Shown: piece by piece, positions 40,894 through 52,800 of the stretch
How the letters are laid out: each line of letters opens with the position of its first letter
Position numbering within the stretch: position 1 is the first letter of the stretch
NCBI RefSeq assembly: GCF_000702545.1
Contig: NZ_JNIO01000002.1
Span: 248,001 to 312,000 of the forward strand
Source: Selenomonas sp. AB3002
GTDB taxonomy: Bacteria > Bacillota > Negativicutes > Selenomonadales > Selenomonadaceae
Direction: 5' to 3'
DNA length: 64,000 nucleotides
The notes under the pieces: generated by a model
What the model saw: only the letters and a program-made list of their open reading frames with translations
Told to the model about the DNA's origin: nothing
Databases searched by the model: none
Translations under genes and position numbers: made by a program

Positions 40894-43800
40894 TTATGCT
40901 ACATCGCTATAGGTAATAGCTGCCTTTCCTTCACGGCTTTCGTCTTCTTCACTGTTTTCCTTGTCCTTGTCCTCCTTTTCCTCCTTGTCCTTCTTATTCT
41001 CGTTATCCTCAAGAGGCACCAGGCTGTCATCACCGGTGATAGTCAGGTCACTGTCGCTGTCCTGTGTTTCCAGACTGATTCTGCCATTCCTTCCGTTGGA
41101 AGAAGAACTGCTGCCGGAGCCATCGCCTGTACCTTCATCAGCTTCGGAAAGTTCTGCCGTCAGGAGTTCTTTCCTCCGCCCGGAATTTAGCAAAGTGCCA
41201 TCTTCTGTTTCAATTCCGATAGTTCCCTCCTTGCTCCCGGCCTCTGCCACAAGCGCTCCATCTTCTGTCTCGATGCTTATAGAGCCTTCGCCATCAGCAG
41301 CACCCACGCTGAGGTAACCTTCTTCTGTGCTCTCCACATAAAGTTCCTTGCCCTTGTCCGTGTTGCTGAGGCTCATGCTGCCGTCACTTGCCACATCCTC
41401 ACCCAGGAGATTTACCACCTCAGCCATTTCAATAGCCACAGTACCGGAAGAACCGGTTGTCCCATTGACGGAGGAAACAGCCGTGGTATCTTCGCCATAC
41501 TGAATGGTAGCTGAAGCCCCATTGCCGGTGGCTGTGCTCTGATCCTTGGAAACATTCTTGTATACATTGCTGTCCGGGACAATAGGCTTTTCTACATAGC
41601 CGATATCCGCTAATACAGGCTCTGCCTCAGGCGCAGGAACCGGCGTCGGGGTCGGCGTCGGCGTCGGGGTTGGCGTCGGGGTCGGCGTCGGGGTCGGCGT
41701 CGGGGTTGGCGTCGGGGTTGGCGTCGGTTCCGGAGTTGGGGTCGGCGTATAGCCACCGCCACCACCAGAATAAGGATTCACCACGAAATTGCCCGGCTCC
41801 TGTTTCTTCAAAGTATAATTCTTGTCTAAGTTAGCCTCCTTATACAGATCCAAATAATGGTTATAGACCTGATTGCCGTTCTCATCTACCTTAAGGGTAC
41901 CATCTTCATTATAGGCCAGTTCCGTTCTGGGGATGCGATACCATCCGTAGACATCATGCTCACCTACGCTGTACTTGGTAACACTGGCCTCAGGCCCCCA
42001 ATAAATGTGTTCGGCATCATTGTAATACTCTGCCAGCGGCACCTGTTTGGTGGTAGTGCCGGTAGAAGTTGTACCATCTTCATTCTTGATGGTTTCCGTA
42101 ACGTTCACAGGCATGGTCTCGCCGTCCACAAAACCTGTCAATGTTCCGGTAAATGTCGGCATATCCTGGCCGGCCGTAATGGTAGCGCTGCTGCCATGAG
42201 CAGTGATAACGGCCCTGTTGATGATGCCTGTACCGTCAAATTCATCCTTGTCCAGCTCATAGTTGCCATTACCCAGGGCAAGGCTATTGTATACCACTTG
42301 ATGCTGGAAGGGAGCCGATGTCCTGTTGAAAGCGGCATCCTTGGGGGCAGCTTCTGCTATATCCTTATCAGATATGCTTTCATCCCTCTTAGCTGCCTCC
42401 AATGCTTTCTTCGTAGGAGCACCATAGGTAGCCTTGCCCACAGTCAGCCCCAGGAAATCCTGAATGTTGCCATCGCCAGCCATCTTCCTGTTAATCATAT
42501 CCTGATTGACAAACGCCGCTCCAGCCTCATCAATAGTAAACTCATTGACTGTGAGATTATTATTATTGGCCACCCTGGTTCCATCGTAAGTCTTGGAAGA
42601 ATCTATGGATTTCACAGAAATGGTATACGGCGTGATCTCACCGGCATTATCCTGAAGCACGCCAGTGCGGGTCTCGCCGTTCCCGGAAGTGTAGCCGTTA
42701 GTGCCATCGGCGGTGAAATTGCCTGCCAGATCGTAGTTGGAATTGTTCCAGCTGAGCTTGTAGAAGGTAGCCTTGTCCTTCTGCACCTTGCCGTTCTTCC
42801 TGCTGACATTCTCATCATCATAGGTGGGAGTATCCGTCAGCGTCACATCAAAGCTTTCCGTTTCGCCGCTGCCCGGGTCTAGGCTCAAGGTCATATTGTT
42901 GGCATTGCCAAAGGACCTGCTGACCTTCGCACCATCGGCTGCAGCCGTCAGGTTGGAAGCTGACGCATAAGACACCTTATTGCCATCTTCATCCTCATAT
43001 TCGCCCTTGACCAGCTTGTCCTGATCATACTGCTTGGTAGGACTCTTCCTGATGGCGACGGTGATGTTCTTGGGATCTATCCTGCCTCCTTCCTTCTCAG
43101 TGATCTCTATGCCCTCATCAGTGACAGCATAGTTGATGCTGCCGTCAGAGCTGCTGCCGTCTTTGATGGCCAGGGCATAGTTGCCTGCATCATTGCCATC
43201 GGCAGTCTTGCTGTCCTCCAGCTCAAACTTCTTGAAGGTCACATCCTTATTGATGACATTGCCGCTCTTATCGCGGGCCACATCCTTGGTATCGTACTCG
43301 CCTCTGATGGCAGAGTAATTCAGGCCCACCCCGGCATCAATGATGCCGCTCTCATCCTCGTCATTCCTGCCCTCCAGCACGAACCTGCCAGACAGATCCG
43401 CATCCTTGGACAAGACCTTCCTGCCATCATATTCCTTGCTGAGCAGCTCGCCTCCTTTGTCCTCCACATAGACCTTGCGCTGGCGGATATCGCCATAGCC
43501 CTGATAGTCGGACGTCTGGCCACCGTTGCCGTCAGCAAAGATATAATTCTTGTTCGCCATGTCCTTGGCATCTGCCCAGGCCATGGCGTAGTTGATTACC
43601 TTGCCGCCCTCGGCCGTGGCCTCAGGACTGATACTGGCATTCTTGTCCTCATAGGCTGCTTTCACATTGACCGTAGAAACAAGCTCGCCATTTGCCCTGT
43701 CCAGATTGATGACATCCAGATCTTCCTCATCGATGGCAAAATACGGAGTCCCGTCCTCTGCCACCAACTTGGCGCTGTCATTGCCATCATAAATCTTCTC

Positions 43801-46800
43801 TTGCAGGGCGCTTCTGGCCTTGCCGGAAATGACCCTCTGGGTAATCGTGCCTGCCTTGTCGTCACGGGTAAAGTACCTGTGATAGGACTCGGAAGTATAG
43901 CCATCAGCCAGCTTGAAATTCTTCAGGGATTCATCTGACAGGCCATCAATCTTGTAGTACACAGGCAGATTCTCACCCACATCCTTTATGGGACCCGTGG
44001 GGGTATCATCATAGGCATAGGCATATCCATAACCAGCATCTACCAGATTGTAGCCAATGGGAACCTTTACTTCCTCGTCCCCTGCTTTATACACGCCTAA
44101 AATCTTGAAGCCATCGCTTGCATCCTTGCCCACCAGTTTATTGGTGCCATCATATTCCTTGACCACCTCGCCAGACCACTGTGTCTCAGTGCCGGTAATA
44201 AGGCGCCTGGTGATTTTGCCCTTTTCCTGGTCAGCCGTGAAGGTCAGGGTATCCGTGTCAGCATCGTAGCTACCATTGGTTTCGGCAATCCTGTAGTTGG
44301 TGCCCAAGGTGCCCTCTTCTATGCCGATCAGCGAGCCATGCACATTACTATACTGCACCGCTTTGAATGTTACATCACTGTCATCATAGTTTACCGTGCC
44401 ACCCTTATAAGCCACATTCTCATCTTCGGTGAACACGCCGTCATTGTAATTGCCATAGCTGCCTTTAATGAGCGTATCGCCATTGATGGCAACCTGAAGA
44501 TTCTCTCCCTCAATTGTGCCGCTAACCTCAAAAGTCGGGTACTTATCATCATCAGCGCTGGTATCAGTTTTCACCAGATTGACATCTGACTTGGCATCAT
44601 AGGCTTTCTCTGCATAACCAACCTTAAGGTTGATTTCCTTCTGATTGATAGTGCCATCGCCCACCAGCGTATCATTGGGCTTAGCACTGATATTTCCATC
44701 AGCGTCTTTGGTATACAGGTTGTAATTGCCATTGACACCGCTAATAACATAGTTAATAGCATTCTTGCCAGCCTGAGCCTTGCCCTTGTCATCAACTTCT
44801 ACATTCTTATTCTGATAAGTCGGCGTAACAGTAATGTTATCTTCCCCATCCAACAGGCCCTTGAGGTTCACAAAGGAGTTGGCCGCAGCCTGATCTATGG
44901 CATCACCTTCATTATTATTCTTTGCCGCGCCAATCACTGTGATAGTGCCATCATAGACCTTAGTGGGATTGAGGTTGTCAACCAGAGAAGCATAGACGTT
45001 CTTGGGAGTAATGGAATTCTTGTTGGTTTCCTTAGTAAAAGTAAAGCTGTAGTCATCATTCCAATTGCCAAGGCCTTCAGCCACATCGTAATTGCTGATA
45101 ACGTCGCTGTTTACTCTCAAAGTATAGGTAATTGCCTTGTCCCCAATGCTAACGCCGGCATTATCGAACTTAGTATTTGCCTCTTCAACGGAGTAATCAT
45201 CTGCTTCAATGGCATAAGTTCCCAAGGTAACGCCATTGATATTAGTTATCGCAGCTTTCTGCTCAACCTGATTAGGATCTTCATAATCACTTGCCGTGTG
45301 GTTATAAATCAGAGAAGCAGTTCCATCATAAACCTTGCTGAACGGGTCTATATCGGCATCGACAGCAGCAATGCCCCGCTTGGTGATAAGACCCTTCTGC
45401 GTATCAGCTGCAAAGACCCAATCCCCATCTGTAAGCACAGCCTCGCCGTCAACCAGCTTGTAGTTCTTCAAATCAGTATCTTTGTTGCCTTCAGACAACG
45501 TTACGCCGCTGTACTTGACAGCCTTGTAAGCTGCATTTCTGTCAGCATCAAGAGCAACATTGGCATCCTCATTGAAAGTCCCATCGACAATATTGCCGTA
45601 AACACCGCTGCTGACACTGGTATTGATGCTCTCTCCCTTTACCCCGGTTTCTACCCTAAGATTAGGCAGACTATCACCGGTTTCGAGATTCTCATTCGTC
45701 AGCTTCACATTGGCATTCTGGTCATAAGTCTTCTGGGCCAAATCAGACTCCAGCTTGATCTCACGCGGAGTGATGGTGCCGGTCCCCGTCAGGGTTGCCG
45801 TGTTCTTATCATTGTGATTGTCATCAACATCATGAAGCTTATAATTGTCATCGATACCATCTACCGTATAAGTTACCTTATGCGCTTTAGTCTGAACTTC
45901 GCCATTATCATCGACTACTACATTCTTGTCGTTATATACGGCATCTACCTTATACTTGTCCTTGTCATCACCAACCAGGCCCTTTACCTTCACATAGGAC
46001 TTGGCCTTTGCCTCGTCAACAACTTTTCCACCATCAACTGTCACATTCAGAACATCAGTCGTACCATCATATTCCTTGGTAGGATTGGCAGCCAAACCAT
46101 CATCATTCAGTGAAGCATAGATGTTCTTTGCCGTAATAGTGTTGCCCTTAGTGGTCTCGGTCAGGATGAAATTGCCATCACTATCATATTCACCATTCTT
46201 AATGGAATCCATCTCGTAGTTTCTGGCGAAATCTACGCCCATGGTCATCTTATAAGTGATGTCCTTATTCTCTCCTGCCTTGGCAGTATCATAATCTGCA
46301 GCAACACTATAAACAGCATCCACATTTTTCTGCTGGTCAGTAGTCAAGGTCACGCCATGGACATAATCCGAAGCGTTTGACTTATCCTTATTCTGAGTAT
46401 CGTCATACTCCAAATCTTCAGCCGTATGGTCATAAGTAAGGGAAGTCTCTCCATCATAGACCTTGTCTACAATTTCATCAATGACCGTCCCAATCTCATT
46501 AACCTTACGCTTGGTAATAAGACCTTTCTCCTTGGCAGCCAGGAACGTCAGTTCATCAGTAGCGCTGTTGTAAAGGTGAGCATCCTTGTAGTTGACCAAT
46601 TTGTAATTGGACATATCCGTCTGGTCATTACCTGCAGACAAAGATTTACCCACATTGCTATACTGAACAGCCTTATAGGTTGCCTTATTGTTGCCATCAA
46701 GGGCAACATTGGCATCAGCCACAAATCCATCAGCATCCGTGTAGGTGCCATATACACCAGTAATGATGCTGGAATCAAGCTTAATTTCCTCTCCTTCTAC

Positions 46801-49800
46801 CCCGGTAGGAAGGCTGAACGTAGGAACTTTATCGCCATCTTCCGTTATCTCAAACTTCACATTGGCATTTCCATCATAGGTCTTTTGCGCAAGGTCAGCG
46901 GACAAAGTCAAGCCACGCGGAGTGATAGTACCTCCACCCATAAGGGAATTACTTTCGCTTACTTCACCATCGCTATCCTTTGTGTAAAGTTTATAGTTCG
47001 GGCTGACATCCTTAATAGTGTACTTAATAGAACGAGCCTTCTTAACATTCTTGTTATTGTAGGCCGCACTAACTGTATAACTGTCATTGTCCACAAACCC
47101 TGGGAGATCTATATAGGACTCTTTGACCTTGTTCTCGTCAACGACAGTCTCTCCATCCATAGCCTTGCCAAAGACTTCTTTGGTGCCGTCATACTCCTTA
47201 GTAGGATCGGCCTTTTCACCTTCATCAGTCAGGGAAGCATAGATATTCTTGGGCGTAATAGTATTGTTATTGGTTTCTTCCTCAAAGTTGAAGTCACCAT
47301 CTTTGTAGAAACCGCCCTCCAGAGTACCCAGATTGTAATTCCTGGCAAAGTCCTTGGCTATGGACAATTTATAGGTAACTTTCTTATCCGTGTCTACATC
47401 CGGCGTCTCGTAGTTGCCTACAACACTGTAAGAATCACGATTAACATCTACATCACCCAAGCCATCAGTAGTCAGAGTAATGCTATTGACGAAATCTTTA
47501 GCTTTGCCCGTGATTGCCTGGTCAGTGTCATAGTGCAAATCTTTAACAGTGTGATCGTAGTCAAGGGGAGTATCTCCATCGTAGACTTTGGTGGCTGCCT
47601 TAAAGTCCGGGGTAATCGCAGTAACATTACGCTTGGTGATAAGCCCCATCTTCTTATCAGCCGCAAAGACCAATTTATCCTCTACGATATCATAAGAATG
47701 ATGTTCTTCATCGTCAGCAAAGGTGTAGTTGGTCAGTTTTGTACCATTATCAGACGTCAGATGTCCCCTTACAGAGCTATACCTTACAGCCTTGTAAGTT
47801 GCATCATTATTCTTATCCAGCGCCACATTCGGATCTGAAGTAAACTTTTTTTCATCTGTTGCATAAGTACCATACTCACCTGTAACAGCACCAAACTGCA
47901 CAGACTCCCCTTTTTCCGTCAGCACATTGTTCAGAGTGAACGTAGGCAGCACGTCACCATCTTCCAGATTATAATTTTTATTATCCATTTTGACGGTAGA
48001 CGTCTTGTCATAGGTTTTCTGGGCAATAGTAGCTGTCAACGTAAGCGGACGCGGCGTTATAGTGCCTTTCCCTACCAAAGTCACCGTATTGTCATCATTA
48101 GTGGTTCCAAATAAACCATCAGCTTTAATTTTATAATTGTTGCCAACACCGCCAACTGTGTAGTCAATTTTGTTAGCTTCCTCAACAGGCAGTGCCTTAA
48201 TGTTTACTTCGACATCCTTGCTTTGATAGGCAGCCGCATTAACGGAATATTTATCACTATCCTCGTCTCTCAGACCTGTAATATTCACATACTTCTTAGC
48301 CGTATCAGCAGTAACAGTTTCTTCACCATCTTTGGCAATACCGAAGACCGTCGTTTCGCCATCGTACACCTTGGTAGGATTAGCCTCTTCGCCAGTTTCA
48401 CTCAAAGAAGCATAGACATTCTTTGGCGTAATGGTATTTCCTTCCTTCACCTGGGTAAAGGTATAGTTGCCATTACTTTCAGGTTTAATCTTATCCCCGG
48501 TCAATTCAAGGTTCTTTATGACGCTGCTGTCTACTGTAAATTCATAGGTAACATCCTTGTTATTTTCCCCTGCATTCGCATTATCAAAGTGTGTATTCTC
48601 ATTATTAACGGTATAACCATAATCAAGGGTCACCAAGTCACCCAGTTTAATGTTATTGACCTTGTCCCCTGCACTGGCTTTCTTGCGCTGGCTTTCATCA
48701 TAGCTCAAATCATTAGTATAATCATAAGTAAGGGAAGTATTACCATCATAGACCTTCGTAACAATATCAATATCCGCTTCAATCGTATCTACTGCCAGTT
48801 TGGTAATCTTGCCCTTTTCCTTATCCTTGGTAAAGGTAAGAGTATCACTGTCGGCATCATAAAGATGGTCACTACTATTAGCCAGTGTATAGTTAGTGAG
48901 TTTAGTGCTGCCATTACCAGCTTTAAAAGAGCCTGTTGCATTGCTGTACTGAACAGCTTTATAGGTTACCTCACTGGCATCGAATTTCTCAGCATTATCA
49001 ACAAAGGCCACATTGGGGTCAACCGTAAAGGTGCCATTAGCATAAGTACCATAGTTACCCTCAATGGCATTATCGCCAGTGGTAGCAATAGTGATACTGT
49101 CGGTGCCCACCAGCCCCTTCAGGGTAAGGGTAGGAACAGAGGTCACACCTGTGCCGGTGGTCAAATCCACATCACTGTGGGTATCATAAACCTTCTCTGC
49201 CAAGGTAGCATCCAAAGTAAGCGCCTTAGGCTCAATGGTCCCCTTACCATAGAATTCGATTTCCTTATCGGTTTCATTCACCGTAGCTGTGTCGTCTTTG
49301 GTCCTCAGGTTATAGTTCTTACTGAGGCCGTTCACCACATAGTTGACCACATTCTCCTTGGCCGCAACTTTCCCATCAGCCACAGCTACGTCCTTGCTTG
49401 CATAAGTAGGCGTAACAGTATAAGCTGTATCTACAGTCTCCATGCCGCTGATGGTCACATAGGAATTGGCTGCCGTCTGGTCCACCGTGCTGCCGTTGCT
49501 CTTGGCCAGATTCAGGAGATTGGTAGTGCCGTCATAACTCTTGGTGGGATTAGCCGCCTGTCCCTTGTCGTTCAGGGACGCATAAACATTCTTGGCCGTG
49601 ATGGCGTTGTTATTGGTATCCTTGGTAAAGACAAAATTGCCATCGCTGTCGTAATTGCCCAAACCATCTTCCAGTTCAAAGTTCCCAAGCGCATCCTTCT
49701 CCAAAACCAAAGTATAGGTAATGGCCTTGCTGCTGCCTACATTGGCATCAGCATACTTGGTATTGCCCTCGTCCACATGGAAGCCAGTAGTGATAGTCAA

Positions 49801-52800
49801 TTTTCCCAGAGTAAGGCTCTTGACAGAGGTAATCTTGTCCACCGTTGCCTTCTGGCTATCATCATAACCATTAGACGCATTGTGGACATAGGTAAGGGAA
49901 GTACCGCCATCATAAACCTTGGATACCTTGTCAATGACTGCAGTAATCTCATCAATCGTCCGCTTGTCAATAGTTCCCTTGCCATAGGCAGTGACTGTGT
50001 AGCCATCATCAGTCTTGGTAAATTCTAAAGCTTTACTGCCGTCACTGTTCACCAGACGGTAGTTCTTGAGGTCCGAGCTGGTGGAAACCAGGTCATACTT
50101 CACCTCATGCTCGCCAACATCCTCGGCGCCCAGCTTATCTGTGGCTTGGAAGGCACTGGTAGCTTGTGTAGTAAGGCTAATGGTATCCCCAGTTGCCACA
50201 CCCGTAAGGCTGGCATCAGTATTATCTTTGCCGGCAGTCAAAGTTACAGTGTGAGTAGTGCCCCCACTGTCCTTATAATCCATGACATAGGCATTGCCGT
50301 CATAGATTTTTTCAATGTCACTGAAGGAGACTTTCAAATCTTTCTGCTTGATATTGCCGCCATACTTAGCATCTCCAACAGTATAGGTATTCCCATCATC
50401 CTTGGCGCTTGCAAACTTGCCATCATAGTTAGTGTCCTTAAAGACTTCATAGTCAGTGTCAGCATAAGTGCCGGAAAGCTTTACTGTGTACTTGACCTTC
50501 TTGTTGCCGCTCACTGATTCCTGTACACCATCAGTATAGATATTGGCATCCTTGGCAGCATAACCATCCCGAAGATCCCCGGCATATTCTGCCACGGAGA
50601 CATTGGTCACACCATCATTACCTGTCAAACCAGTGACTTCTGTCTTAGCCTCAAACTTGACTACTTTATCCCCCGTCAGCTTATTGCCGTTGTCATCCAC
50701 CACATCCGTGGTACCGTCATAGGTCTTGGTAAGCCCGGTCACACCTGAAGTTTTAAGCACACGGGCAGTAATCAGGTTCTTATTTTCCTTGTCAATCAGT
50801 GCCAAACCAGTAGAGGATTTGGTATAGCCAGAACCAGAATCTGCCAGCACATAGTCGCCATTATCGGCATCTAATTCCACTGCGTAAACAATCTTGCTGA
50901 CGTCCTTCACATGGGCGCTGTCATAAAGAGTTTTGTTGGTATCTACACTATAAGCATCATCCGCCAGATCAACACTTACTTTTTTGCCGCCTACGCCTTC
51001 GCCTTTGATGGTAACAGTGCCAAGTTTTGACTTCACTTCATCACTGGAAATTTTTTTATTCTCAATAGTTATGTCACCATTATCAGCATAAGTTGCAGTC
51101 ATCTGATAGCCGCCCACAACGTTTTTAGTACCGTCGTAGACCTTGTTAACTTCACCCGTGCCACTAGTGGTAATAGTATCTATGGTCAAGGGGTTGATAG
51201 TCCCTTTGCCATACTGAGTATCATCCATGCCATCAGTAGTGTAATTGTGATTGCTGCTGGTCAGACTCTGGACGCCAGTATACTGCACCTGGCGGCTCTT
51301 GCCAGTGGCGCTGCCGCTGTCGGCATGGGCATGTTCATCAGCCTTAAAGGCAGTGCTGCTGCTTGTGGTCCAGCCCGGAGTACCATAGGTGCCCTTAATT
51401 TTTTTGCTGGCCTCACTGCCCGCGGAAATCACACCGCCAGTAGTGCCCAGCACCGCATCATAGGTATCATCACCCAGCAGGCCACTTTCGTTCAGAGTAA
51501 GTCCATCTGAATCATCAATAGTCACACCTGCAATAGTAATCTGATTGCTGGTCTGGGTAACACCATTTACCTCGCCTACCGTTGCCGTACCATCATATTT
51601 CTTGGACACATCGCCAAACTTAATGACAGTAATCTTGCGGGGATTGATGGTTCCCGTTGCCTCAAGCTCCACCTCATTGCTGTCCTTGCCATTCAAGGTG
51701 TAGTTTGCCGCATTATCTCCCGTCAAAGATACAGTGTACTTGATTTTCTTGGCAGCTGCATTTTTATTGTCATCCACATAAACATCTGCCGCATTGGTAG
51801 TCGTACCGTTCCCAACAGCAGCTGCAGTGGTGTACTCAGCACTAATTGAGAAGGCAGTCCCATCATTGCGGGTCTTGCCATAATCATCCACTACAAGTTT
51901 ATGGTCAGTATCACCAGCATAGCCCACGTAGCCCTTGGTAGTAGTGGTGCCGCTAGCCCCAGTCCCCTTAAAATCCAGATAGCCTTTATTGCTCCCATCC
52001 ACCACGGCTGCCTTGGCATCATAGGTCTTGTCAATGCCAGAATCAGTCAGCATAGCCACAGAAATAGCCCGCTTCTCAATCTCGCCTTCACGATAGACGG
52101 ACACAGTTCCGTTGGTTATCGCCTCGCCGTTTAGGGTATAGTTCTTAAGGACATCTGCATCACCTGCAGTTGCCAGAGTATACTTTATGTATTTGGCATC
52201 GCTAACAGTCTTTGCTTCCTTAGGCGTACCAGTATTGCTGTCGTAGAATTTAGGCGAATTGGTGGTAGTGTCCAAGGTAAAATTAAAGCTGCCCTTGTCA
52301 TCCTTAAGGATTCCTGTGACCTTAGTCTGAGCGAGTGCTTCCTCTTCAGTTGCCACCGCATCAGACTCAAAGCTCACCTGAGTCGCATCCGTATAGGCAG
52401 AGGTATAGTCATAGGTTTTCTTGTTATCTACTTCCTTGCCGTCTTTGTCCAAAAAGGCAATATTGTCCAACGTCACATTACGCTTGGCAATGGTGCCGGT
52501 ACCTGTAAGGACATTATCGGTCAGATCATTTCCGCTCTTATCCTGGAATTTATAGTTCTTAATCTTGGTGGAATCGCCGCTGAATTCCAAGTTATAAACC
52601 GCTTTGTAAGCATTTGCCGTATCATTGGCCTGAGCTATCTTCTTGGCCGCCGTCCCATCGGTGGAATAGTAGGCACTATTTACAGCCACTTCGACCTTTT
52701 TAAGGTCATCAGTAATAATCCCCCTGCCTTTATCATCGCTGGCATTGTATTTTTCTTCGGTAATGTTGCCAGTTAGATACTTATGCTTTTCAGGATTATC

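Noticed and set aside
41636-41750. CRISPR-like or minisatellite array
   Set aside because: Units are only 6 bp, without spacers, and encode Thr-Pro in frame within the adhesin.
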